A stretch of DNA of 64,000 bases from Cucumis sativus (Eukaryota > Streptophyta > Magnoliopsida > Cucurbitales > Cucurbitaceae): assembly GCF_000004075.3 (NCBI RefSeq), contig NC_026657.2, forward strand, positions 33,962,732-34,026,731. The letters are read 5' to 3'. Below are positions 12,922 through 25,713 of the stretch, one piece after another. Numbering within the stretch: position 1 is the stretch's first letter; every line of letters starts with the position of its first letter. The notes under the pieces were generated by a model. The model was given only the letters and a program-made list of their open reading frames with translations, was not told the DNA's origin and ran no database searches. The translations under genes were made by a program, and so were the position numbers.

Positions 12922-15900
12922 TAAAGCAACAAGGAGAAGGGTTGGAAAGTGAAATGAAGTGGGCAGTTAAGAAAATTGGGGGAAAAAGGGTAGAAGAAAA
13001 CGGGGATCTGGATAGAACCCAATAGAGAAAAGAAAAAGAAAAAAAAAGAAAAAAAGAAAGCGAAGAAGAAACAGGGGAAGAGGAGGAGGAGATAGAGAAG
13101 GTACAGATTAGTACAGGTTGAAAGGAGATGTCAAAATGGGCATCTCCGAATGGAGAAGAAAAGGGGAGAAGAGAGAAAGAAGGGGTATAAAAGGAAGGAG
13201 GTTTTAGCAGGGAGAGAGATAGAGAGAGAGATGGGTTTGAAGAAGAGAAAACCAGGGGCCATTCGTATCATTCCAGTGGGCTGTTCCAAACAGCGGATTT
13301 TTCTTTCCTTTTTTTTCTTTTTTTTTTATTTGGTGAGTTTTTTTTTCTTTCCATTTTATATAAATATATATATAATCTTTTTAGCCTCTGCTTCTACTAA
13401 ATTTCACACTCAATTCTTTATGCTATTATTCTATTTCTATTTCTTTGCCATTTCAATCATTCACGGGTAAAATTATTATTTTTTATTTACCTTAATCTCC
13501 ATATTATGTTTTAGTAATTTAGTCAAACTCTGATAAATCCAGATAGAAATTCGAATAAATAGTTCGAAAAAATTGTAAGTAAATTAATTGATTTTTTTGG
13601 TGTAGATTTGAATAATAGGGGTCTGAACTCTCGATTTTGAATTTAGTATGTAGGTAAATTTTACACGGTATTATATTTTAGATGGTAAATTTATAATTTT
13701 GAAAACTTAGATATGTATCAAATTGCCACAATCAAACTTTCACCATTAAATTTGTAATTTATTATTTTATTTAATTCTTCCTTTCGTTTTCTTTCATTTG
13801 GAATTGATACGATGGAGACAATTTTCCTTGATTTCATACAATGTTAGGTTAAAATTTAATAAGTTATATGAAATTTAGCAAACTTAGTTTAGTTGTTTAC
13901 CAATTTATTTTTAAATAGTTATCAAGATGGAAATTGGAATCTTACAACTTTTTAGATAAAAATACATTTTTAATTCTTAAACTTCGTTTATATTTTTCGA
14001 TAATTTTCAATTTTTCTTACATATATTTTAGCATTCAACATTTTAATTCTCAAATAAATTCTTAAAATAAAAACATGTTTTAAGACCTTGTTATAGTTTT
14101 CAAAATATTGAAACCTAACATACAATACAATGGCTAATAGCTAAAATTTAAGAGCGTGAACTTAATTATTTCATAATTTACTTTTTAGTTATCATAAATT
14201 AGCATAATTACATAAATGCTAGAAGATTTTATCTCTTTTTTTTTTTGTCGATGATACGTAGAATTGAAGAATCAAATGTTTAATATTTGATATCTTGATA
14301 CGTTGAACATCTTTTAACCCAATTTTATAAACACAGGTATCTATTTATTCAAAAAGCTTCTAATATGTTTCCTATCAAATTAGAATGATAATTATACAAT
14401 TGTACCATATTAAATTTTATTTGAACATCACAAATAAATAAAAAAAGAAGAAAACAAATTGTATGTTAGCCAAATTAAACAAATGATATGGTCCATCTTT
14501 TTTAAGGAATTTTATATTGATATTTATGTGTAAAATTGGTCCTGAGATTTAAATAAATAACCATTTAGCTTTTGAACCTCTAAAAGCCCCTTTTGGTGAA
14601 ACTTTGATTCCCTAGAATAGTAAATATTTTAGTATAAATAGACAGAACAAAAAAAGAAATTGCCAAAAATATAAAATTTTACAAAATAGTTATAGTTAAT
14701 AAAAACTAATGAATTTTATCTTTTCTCCTAAAAAGATAAGAATATTATAGTATATTTTTTCTCTTTTATGAAAATTAGTGATTATGGTAAGTTAATTATT
14801 TCATGTATTAGAGTGAATTGAATCATAATTTTGAATTACTTTTAATAAGTTTGGTAGATCGCGTTATAATAATTAGCAATGAAGTTGAATAAAGATTCTT
14901 TTTTAAAAAAAAATTAAATTAAAAATTAAAAATTCTAACTTTTTGGTATCTGTTAACAATTTTTTAAAAGCTTAATTTAGATATCCTATTTATTCATCTT
15001 TAATTTATCATTAATCTTTTTAAAATTTTATTAAAATTAAGTTGGTGTGACTTGATCGTTTATAGTTTATAATATATATATGGTGACATGAAATTATTTT
15101 TAGGAATTTAGCTAAACTCTTAATTATAAATTTCTTATAGCAACGCATCACAAATAAATGTAAATCTAACATTAGTATATTAATGTTATAAAAAAATTAT
15201 AGGTTTTAGAAATGGGGAAATTTTTTTGAAGAAATCAACTCTCAAGTAATTATTTTTTTAAAGTGTTTTAAAACTTTAAGGCATTTAAATATAATATGCA
15301 TTATTCAAATATAGATAAGGGCTCATCAAACATTTAGAAAAAATAATTAATGTTCTACTTGATAATTACTTGAATTTTTTTTATTTTTTTGTATTTTAAA
15401 TATAATGTTTGTTTCCCCTACCATTTATATACTATGGTCTTTATTTTGTTTTCCATCTTAACACCATTTGAATTAAAATGATATAAAATCAGAAAAAACA
15501 TAAAATTAATTTAAACTAGTAAAATATTTTGAATTTAAAATGTATAATTATGTGAAATTATAATTAAAGAAAATAGTAGTCAATGATTTTTTTAAACCCA
15601 TCCTTATCCTTAAAAACTTGGAGACTAATTTTTTTAAAAAAATACATTTTAGAAACTCACAAAATAAATTACCTATTATAGAAAGTTAAAACTGAAATAC
15701 TAAATGGACCTAAGATTTTCAAATTTGAAACTAAAAATATTAGTTTTTTGCTTTCAATAATTTATGACTGTATTATTGGATTGAAACTGTGTGTAACACA
15801 TTTAAGTTGAATTAGGAGATAAAGTAGAAATTTGATTATATCAAAATATTTAAATAAAATGATCTCCACCTAAATTTACATAGTTTTGTTAGAGTGAAAA

Positions 15901-18900
15901 AGATAAGAGAGAGAGAGAAAACAGAAAGAAAACAAAACTTCCATTAAATGTTGCCAAAAATAATCTATGATGTATGTGTTTCATTGACCATAAATGAGAA
16001 CTACAATACCTTTACTTTTCTTTTTATCCCTTTCAGACCAAGATAGTACTTTAATTTCCATATGGAAATTGTTGCAATCAAAATCAATGACGTGTTTTTT
16101 TTTTTTTTTTTGTGCTTCTTCTTTAGTGGCAAATGTTGTTAGACTTAATGTACATAGAAATTTAGAACTAAGCAAAAATGATGGTGACATCAGAATTGTA
16201 GAAATGCAAGAAAAGTGTAAACATAGAGGAGAAGACTTAAGAGGGAGAGAGGAGTTGGGCCAAAGAGTTCACCCAACTCGTCCACCTTAGCCCCGAAGGG
16301 TAAGAGGGTGAGGCTGAAGAGTAGACATTTTTAATCCTCTCTAGATTTTGAATCCTAAGTCCACCTCCACTGTTTATGTATTTCTTTCTTTATTTTTATT
16401 TTTCAATTAACTTATTTTATAAGCATATTTAAGGACACAAATGTTATCCAAATGGCGTATACTTTAACATTTATCATTTTTAATATTAAATAAACATAGG
16501 CATCATAAATATGCATGTGTTTCACAATTGACACGACTAGGTATAACTAAGTTGAAATTGATTACTTTCAACTAAAGGGCAAAAAGGTAAAATTGGTTCT
16601 ATCCACCAAACCAACATTTGAATGCTGGAATTGATAAAACAAGGTTGGTACATAAATACAACACAATAAAATATTAACAATTTACTTTATACTATAGTAC
16701 ATGAGATATCAATTCCATGTAGTATATGTTGTACACTTTTATTAAATCACATGTTGACGATTTTTTTATTAAAACAATCCAACCACGTAAATAAACACAT
16801 TACAAATTTGCAACAGACTACAATCACAAAATTTATTATTAATCGTAAAATTACTAAAATTATTTATCAAATATAGTAAAATGGTAAAATATATCACTAA
16901 TATGTCATAAATGGTTATTGCAAAACTTAAAATAAACTTATGTATCAATCAATTTACATCTTGCAAGAAAAAATAAGTTAAATTTCAGAAAATCATTCCA
17001 CGAATAAAAATACACAACCAATTAGGAAGGAATTAGAATGAATGCATCCTTAACTTGTGTAATCTAAAATTTTGATTTTAATGGTCAACATAAACTCAAT
17101 TCACACTAGTAGACAATTGTGATATGAAATACGGCATTTGTGTAACAATTTTTCATTTTCTCAAGATATGAATATAAAAAAATCATAGTGTGACTCTATG
17201 ACTCATATTGATCAAATCAGTTTCACAATTTATAAAAGTGACTTTTATTCAAATTATATATAGACGTGATATTGGGTCAATCATTCAAAATGTATAGTTG
17301 TAGCTTAACTTCACATAGCCACGTTTTTATTTTTACTTTTGTAAAAGCATTATTATGTTCTACAATTTTGGTGAGCATATAAATGTGTTCTATATATAAC
17401 ACAACTTTCAAATTTAATTGCCTTAATTATAAACTCTAAACTAACACAAACCAATAATCTAAACTGAAAATAAATATTTGATCTAACTGTATACACCAAT
17501 AAACATTAATATACTTTTATACTTTTGCGTAAGTCTATCAATTGAAATTTTATTATATTTATAAATAATTGAAATTTTTATATATTTATCAATATTTTTT
17601 TATATGTTTTTCATTTATCAAAATTTTCATAAGCCAATATTCTTAATATATCCTTTGGTTGTTTATTTATGGCAAAGAGAGAGAAACAAATAAGTTGTCA
17701 ACAATTACGTTTTTTATATGCAAAAGTACGTATAAAAACGTTGATCTTTTATTAGATATATCTTTTTTAAAAAATAAAATAAGAGTAAAAGGATTTTTTT
17801 TTTTTGTGAAAAAAGCATCTCTTTGAAATTTGTGTATGTTTTGATTTTTATTTCCCTTTCCAACGAAAAGAGGGTCACTTTCCAAAAGAAATGAAGTCCT
17901 AATTCTCTTATGATTGTGAATGTTGGAGGAAAAAAAATGGTTCCTTTTTCTTTATTCATTCCTTCTAGAAGCACACCCATATTTATAAGTTAAATAAACA
18001 CAGTTGGATAGGTTTATACTATCATCACCATATTATGCATAACTTAAATAAACATAGTTCGACTTATATAAAAAATATATACTATATCAATTGATTATTT
18101 ATATACCTCTACCTTTAAATATATCAATGTAATATAATTTTTTATAAAAATATATTATATTAGAGAGAATTAATATTTATTATATATTTAAATATAAGAT
18201 CAAGCAGTTTTTTTTAAAAGACAAACTTTGAAACTATTTTTTTGGTACCATTTAGAGGAAGCAATAATACACAATTTAACCCTAAAAAGGAAAGTTTTTT
18301 AACCATAAAATATCAATTAAGGTTTTTTTTAACTCTAATTAATTTAATGATTTTAAAGATTCATAATAATATAGTCATAGCCAATTGTACCCTACTAAGT
18401 CATATATGTCTGCACACACAAGCACATCTTTTCCATTACATGCTCTATTATTTATTGTTCATTTTAAATATGACAAATGAAGTATGTGACCTTAAATATC
18501 TAACTTCAAACCAAGTACAATTATATGTTTAATTATTGTTACATTGCAAGTATATTATATTGATACACATATCCAAACCACATGACTATGTTATGTATCT
18601 ATTAAAAAATTGGACATGAAAAATATTAACAAAGTTAAAATAGTTATTTCTTTTTTAAAAAGAGTTATTAAGTTTAGTATAAGAAAATTAATAAATTAAA
18701 ATATATTTTTTTATTTAAATAGTAATTATTTTTTTTTCCTAGATGAGAAAAATGTTATAAAACTGAACCAACTAATTTACTTAATTGATTCAATATACTT
18801 ATTTTTATTTTTCCTATATTTGAATAAAAATAAATTTTGTGAATACAATACATGATATTTAATCGATGCTTGTTTTTATGTTTAATGTTACTTTTTAAAA

Positions 18901-19539
18901 TCGATGAAAAATTAATTAAAACTAAATTTATTGTTTTTATATATTTAATATGATGAGCCTTTCGTGAAGAAAGAAAAGAAAATTTAAAATAAATATAACA
19001 TTTTGAAACACAAACAGTAAATGTAAAAATTAAATTATAGAGAGTTTAAATCAATTCAATATTCAAAATTTAATATTTTAGGAGCTGGATGGGTATTGAA
19101 GAAGAGAAGTAGATTAGATTATGTTATATAATTGAAAAAACAAAAGAATTAAAAAGGAAAATTAAATAAAGTTGTTTATTTGAAATGAAATTGGAACGTG
19201 AATTATGGGTTACGAAAGTAGAGATGGAGAGAAGCGAAAGAAAGGTGGAGATATTTAGAAAGGAAATAAGAATTAAAAAAAATTAAAAAATAAAAGAAAG
19301 AGTAGGGGAAAAGGTAAGGAAATTGAAATAGTTAAGAAAAAGGAAAAAGAAAGCAAAATGAATTGAGAATGAGTACCTATAATAGGAGGACACGTTTTAA
19401 AAGAGGAACCAATTAAAGGAAGGTTTCCTCGTACCCGTCAAAAGGAATCCCTCCATTATTATTATTCAATTCTTTAAAATAAAGAAGAAGAGAGAGACGA
19501 TAAGCCTTATCTTTCTTTTATTTATTATATTCAAAAACA

Positions 19540-19790
19540 GTTCTGAGGGATGTAACGTGCCCGAGCATGGTCTCACGTGGACGCCAGGTGTCATGCCCAT
19601 GACGTGGCTCATCCAATCATCATTTCCCTCTTTTGTAATTTTAAGCAAATAAATACATAATCAATCTAAGACTCTGTCTATGTATGTGGGTCCTCGTCGT
19701 TTGTTGGTCTACAATTTCTCTAATTTCTCGCCCATGCATCACTCCTCACATCCGCCACTCGCCCCACCGGACATCCCATTTCTCAATTTC
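19540..19790. promoter_or_regulatory. Orphan promoter-like island with ACGT elements
   Basis: This segment is clearly richer in G and C than its surroundings. It contains a G-box-type CACGTGG (19574-19580), a second ACGT core GACGTGGC (19601-19608, an ABRE-like motif) and CCAAT (19613-19617) within about 45 bp. No coding exon follows on either side that I can recognise, so if it is a promoter it may serve a non-coding RNA or a lost gene. Confidence 0.3.
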
Positions 19791-19812
19791 ATTTTTATCC
19801 ACAATTTTCAAC

Positions 19813-19838
19813 ATATATATATATATATATATATATAT
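19813..19838. repeat. (AT)n microsatellite
   Basis: About 13 uninterrupted AT units, next to the promoter-like island. Confidence 0.9.
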
Positions 19839-20121
19839 TATTTTCACTATTAAATATCAATCTACACGTCCACCTTCAGTGCAAAAATAAGAAATGATGT
19901 ATCATTCATTCAATCTTTCCAACAATCTATCTTTTCTCTGACTAATATTGATTTTAGTCGTCAAGCTTTTTACAATATTTTTAAACTTATAACTGAGTTA
20001 TATATTCAATATATAATTAACATATGTATTTAAAATTAGAGATGGAAGTTAAAACATTTTGATAAGATGTATGCTTTTAACTCTACCGGCTTGCAATTTT
20101 AATGTAAGTAATATATTCTAA

Positions 20122-20149
<28 letters not shown>
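20122..20149. repeat. (AT)n microsatellite
   Basis: About 14 AT units in gene-poor DNA. Confidence 0.9.
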
Positions 20150-20153
<4 letters not shown>

Positions 20154-20465
20154 AGAATACCTTTAAAATTTTCATTTTTTAATGCAAAATATATATCCAT
20201 TAATTATAATCAGTGTGTTTATCTTAAAGATTCACGTGCAACACGCAACTCCATTCGACAATTAATATTACTTTTTATTTTGTAGTTGCTAAACGCATAA
20301 CTAGCATGAAGACACGTCCACTAACCATTAGAACAGTCATACATTCATGCCTTTTCTATATATAAATATTTATTTTATTATAAAAGTGTGAATTGATTTA
20401 CTATTTCTTTTTGTTTCCATCTTTTATTGTTAAATTTTTTAAATAAAAACATACATTAATAATAA

Positions 20466-20574
20466 ATTTAAATATGAGTGTTATACAGTTGAACCTTAAA
20501 TTAAGAGTTGTAACAATATTAATATTTAAATATGAGTGTTATACAGTTGAACCTTAAATTAAGAGTTGTAACAA
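20466..20574. repeat. Perfect 51-bp tandem duplication
   Basis: Copies at 20466-20516 and 20524-20574 are identical over 51 bp, with a period of 58 bp and a 7-bp spacer. Identity suggests a recent duplication. No coding content. Confidence 0.93.
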
Positions 20575-23500
20575 CTTTGAGATTGTATCAAATTAAACCT
20601 CAAACTAATAATTATATAGAATTATAATATTGAAATTTTACAAATGTACCGCCATTTAAGCTCTTCATTTTCATAAGTGTATCTAAATTAATAAAATATG
20701 ATTGAACTTCTAAATTGTTTTGTTTTGAAAGCCTATAAGTACGAAAAGTCTATACAAAAATTTAAAATTTGTTTATCAGCTGTGAATGTAAATGAAAGCA
20801 AGAATTAGAAGTATCAAAAGAGATACTTTGATTTAATTTATATATGTTGAATGATTATTCTAAACAAAAACAAAGTTTTTGGGAGGACTAAATTAAAAGG
20901 GTAATTATTATAATGACCAAACTTTTCACACTTAGATCACAGCATAAATAACTTTTTTTAATAAAACTTTTGTTCAACTAAGTTTTTAAAAATTAGGTTT
21001 AAAAGAATGACCTTGTTAAGACCATTAAAGAAATAAATGAATGGTTAAAAAGAAAATAAATTAAAATTGTTAATCTATGCACATCTAAATAAATTTAAAA
21101 ACACAATTAATTGGAAAACAATACAACTCTAATCTCATGGTGTTGCCAATAGACAATCTTATCACGCATTAGGTATATTCTCTTAAAATTAAAAAAATTA
21201 AAAAGTGAATATAAAAATACTATGATAAATTTCACTACTAGAATTTAAAGATGTACATATAGAACCAAAATGCAAGTATAAAATAACCGTGAAACCTAAA
21301 GTTTCTTTTCTTGGTGTCTACTCTTAATAATCTAAGACATTGCCTTCTTTGAGACAAAGTTATCTATTTAGATGTCTTTCACATGCATAAAACTTGTTGG
21401 GCACAGAAACCTCTTTCATACACCTTATGTCTACACCTATGCCTCTTTCATGCTATATATATATATTAACTCTGTTAAATCGATCACACTCGTACATCAA
21501 AGTTTTTAAGTACTTCTTTCGTGCAATAAAATTTTGGTGGAAAAATAGTAAAATTTATTTCGCTTTCTCAATACTTTAATAAAAATTCAAACATTCACGA
21601 GATCCCACAAAAAATATTGGTTTCATAATGTGCAACATATTAAACCATTCATATTTGACTTGGTAAACACATATAACGTACATCATGACAATAATAACTT
21701 TTATACGTAACCTATAACATATACAATTTTTGTCTCAAATGGTTTAGAATTTTTTTTCATAAATGATACTCGTAAATATTTGCATTAAATTTTATGAAAT
21801 TTTAAGAAACATACCTTTCATGGTTTTTATTTGTTGGGAGGGAGAACTCAAGAGGTCACATAAAATATATAGTAAACACCCAACTTGGCTTATAGGCATT
21901 CCAACAGTAGAATACCTAAATCTCCTTTTGCATCCCAAAATTTAACCTTTTGCTCAATTTAAAATCAATTCTAATTAACATTAATAAACTCAACCAAATT
22001 AAATCCAAATTACACTTCATTGATTACAACACAGTGTTTCATGTAGCAAGCTTGCTTTTGTTACCATTATATTATAAATAACGTGATATTGTAAGTTAAT
22101 AATTATGATTTATGTGAACAATTAAGGATGTGTTTAGGAGTGAATGGTGGAGGTTGATTTTTAAAAGAGATTTATGTATAATTGATTTTGTAAAATTAAT
22201 TTTTCAACACAAAAAAACACCTATCAAAATTTTGACTAAAGAAAAAGCCATTTTGAGATTGTCAAAATGACTTTTAAATCCATCCAAATAAATTTTAGAG
22301 ATTATTATATATGACAAACGGCTTTAAATATATATAGTAAAATAAAGAGAAAAAATAGTTTTGTTATATATAAAAACTGTCCTAGACAAGGATTAGTGAA
22401 ATTGAGAGGAAATTTTGTGTACCTAATGCCCAAAACATGGCAATTTAGTGGTTAAATTCAATCATTCATGAGTGGTTTTTTAAATTATTAGAATTACTTT
22501 TTAAATTTTTTCATTAATATCATTACCCTATTTTTTTTTTAAAAAAAAGCAATATTCTTACTGTTTAATTATCCACTCCACATTCACATCTCTCCCTTAT
22601 TCCACACTTCTCTTTCTATGTATATGTTCAGTTCTACCTTCTTACTCCCCTAATTACTCTCCTTCTCCTTATTCGTTTCATATATGTTTATCCATTAACA
22701 GAAAATAAATATCTTCATATTAAAGCATATAAACTCATTCCAAAACCAAATAAAAATAAATCAATCGATGGAGAAAATTGAATCAGAAAAATTGTGTTGG
22801 GTTATATGAAAGTATTATTAATATTATTATTTAACAAAAGAATCAGGTTGTGACAAAATGGTGTTGGACAAAAGCAGCCAAAGACAAGTAGTAAAAGATG
22901 AGTATTATTGTTGTTAATGAAATCTTTGAAAGTGGAGAAGGGTGAGAGATGGTGAAATAGGGTTTAGACCAAACAAAATGTCAAACTTAAAATCATAGAA
23001 TTAGTATTGATGTAGAGCCATGGAGGACTTTTGCTAATGAAAACTAAAATTTTAAATTGTTTTCCTAAAAAAAAAGAACTAAAAAGAAATTGGGTAGTCT
23101 TTTTATTTTATAATATATGAAAAATTATTTATAATTATCAATAAAGTAATCAAATATTTAAATATTGAATCATAAAAGGCATAAACAGTGAATGTTATAT
23201 TTTATTTTCATGTTTTTTACTTTTATTAGGGATAAACGTGGTCGACCGAAAAACTAAAATGAAAGATAAAAAATGACCGAACCAAGGTCAATCGATCGGA
23301 TGAATAGTATAGGTAGTCAGATTGTGATTCTTAAAATTTTAAGATCGAATTAATTTTAGTAGAAAAATCAATTCTAACGAACCGTTGATCATCCGATTGT
23401 ATAAATAATTAATTTAATTTGTTTCGTTTAAAATAAATTTGGTTCGAGAGGTAAATGAGATTTTGAAATGGTTTACATGCACAATATTAATATTTTGAAA

Positions 23501-25311
23501 TGATTTTAAATCCTATAATTTGAAATCATTTCTAACTTTAAAACTTAAATTTGCATCACTGCGAGTTTTTTTACTTGTGAGATTTTATATTTTAATTTGA
23601 GTTACTAATTATATTTTAGTGTGATAACATTGAGTTAATGAATTAAGAAAATTTCATTTTTGACAACGAAAATAACATATTATACAATTTGTTTTATAAT
23701 TTTATACTTAACCTTATCCCGTTTATCCCATTAGGTCCTTAAATCATAATTCATCAATCCATGACCTGTTTCAAAACTTAGTTTTCGAAAGATGTCAATT
23801 AAAAGAATTTAATTTAAGACAAGAAGATTTTAGAGATTATAAGACACTTTAGTCTTCAATTCAATTTGAAAGGAGTTCAAATGATTTAGTATATCAATGA
23901 ATCTTGCCGAACAAACATTGGTACATGTTGGATCATTATGGAATGAGTTTGACAACGTATATAAGAACTTTTGAAGCACGGGAGTAACTCGATTTAAATT
24001 CATTCAAATTATGGGTTACATTTGAAACATCTCAAGTTATCCAAAAAAATGCTACTTTATAGTGTAGATTTAAACTTTTCAAGTAACGAGTAAGTCAATT
24101 GAATCATTTCAAACCAAAGGTAATATTACAATTGCATGCCTCATAGTTGAAGATGAAGATATAAGGAGAATTAGTTATGCTCGAAATACCCAAACTTTAT
24201 GAATGGAGTCCTCATATGGGGCCATCCATCACTCTAAACAAGATGACTAAGATACCCCTTACTCAACATGCTTTAGAAGGGTAAAAATAGAAAACAATAA
24301 AAGCTCTTAAATAAAATTACCAATCATGATACAAAATATAAAATTACTAAGTAACTTTATTTTGTAATCAAAAGATAATAAATTAAAATAGGAGAATGAA
24401 AAAGACTGAGTTGTACTCTTAATATAATAGGAGTAATTGAGATCATTAATTATTAACATTTTTTTTTGTGATGAAAGTTGATATCTGGCTGGTGTCAAGA
24501 TCTTAGGTCACATGATTTATATCCCTAATTCAAATAAGATTAAAAATAGATTGTATAGAAACCACAACTAAATATTTCTTAATTATCTCTTAATTAAAAA
24601 TAAGAGAATACGGTCTAAAAAATATCTATCAAAACTGGTGGAAATTTGTACATGTTTTGAAAATATAAAATGAGTGAGAATCATTTAAGAAAGTTAAAAG
24701 GGAAAAAGATAGATACCCATCTCAATAAAGATAAATCTCCTTTCTACCCAACAAATTAATCACTATTTTTTTCCAATGGTTGAGCTTTCCATTGACTTTT
24801 AATACGAGTGTAACATGTCACATTTTGTTTATTCAATTTCTTTTTTATAAAATGCACAATTAAACCTCTCTCTCATCCCATCCTTCTCCACCCACCAAAA
24901 CAATCTAATTTTCCCACAATTTTAATGAATAAGGTGTATATTAGAGAATATTCAAATAACTATAAATGTTTGGCAATGTCTTAACATCCTAATTTAAGTG
25001 TTATACCAATAATGTTGTTAAACATCTTTAAATGTGACTAAAACTTTATAACACATGCATTGTGTACCTATTAATTAATGTTAGATTTTGTATATCAATT
25101 TCTTTTACAATAAGTTAATTTGTATATTATTTTGAGGTTTTTATAGAAGGTTAAATGTCAATTCAATTTTATTTTATTTTCGAAAATAAATCTTTCAATA
25201 TAAGTAATCAAGAAACATCTTGTAATTATAATTATTTTTAATGTTGTTATTTTAAGAGGAAGAATTGATTAGGATTGGGTGGACGAAAATCCAAAATAAG
25301 AAAAAAGGTGA

Positions 25312-25336
25312 AGCCCAAGAGTAAGAGTCCAGCCCA
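25312..25336. promoter_or_regulatory. Paired AGCCCA (site II-like) elements
   Basis: Two AGCCCA motifs (25312-25317 and 25331-25336; TGGGCT on the minus strand) lie about 380-400 bp before the VHA-d start codon. Such TGGGCY elements are common in promoters of constitutively expressed plant genes. A role here is inferred from motif and position only. Confidence 0.3.
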
Positions 25337-25713
25337 TGTTTCCAGATGGTCTATTCATACAAATGAAAACAATGCTAAGAAGGACAATACGGTAATATCA
25401 TACATTATTCGTACTCTTTCTCCAATCAGAATCAGATCGATCGGCATCATCATCATCATCTTCCATCTGTTCTTCTTGATAATCGATTTCCTGATTCTGC
25501 AACTCGGATCGCAAAAAGGAGCTTCAAATTCTCCGATTCCAAGCCCTTTTTCTTTCTGCAATCTCAATTATTCGTTCCCTTCACACTTCTGCATCGTTAG
25601 GTTTCTCTCGGAGGAGGCGTTTGGTTTCTTGCCATTGCTCTCCCCTTCCCTTTCCCCACTCCAGATCTTCTCCTCCTTCATTTTGTCTTACCGTTTCCAT
25701 CAGCTTCTAGAGA

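Larger units (their letters stand above)
12922..25713. other. Gene-poor AT-rich region of about 12.8 kb
   Basis: No open frame here has family similarity or a plausible exon series. It includes the GA-rich leader and promoter of the cysteine-oxidase gene (12922-13260), dinucleotide AT arrays, a 51-bp tandem duplication (20466-20574), a GC-richer promoter-like island (19540-19790) and a small hairpin (16252-16279: GAGTTGGG and CCCAACTC around a 12-nt loop). Short foldback-like stretches near 22125-22320 and 23225-23460 may be old transposon fragments. A long non-coding transcript cannot be excluded from sequence alone. Confidence 0.6.

Noticed and set aside
13150..13470. 106-residue plus-strand frame near the cysteine-oxidase promoter
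   Set aside because: It is a purine-rich then T-rich low-complexity translation with no similarity; it lies in the promoter and leader of the minus-strand gene.
16252..16279. Hairpin GAGTTGGG/CCCAACTC as a microRNA precursor or terminator
   Set aside because: The 8-bp stem is too short for a plant microRNA precursor and matches no known mature microRNA I recognise.
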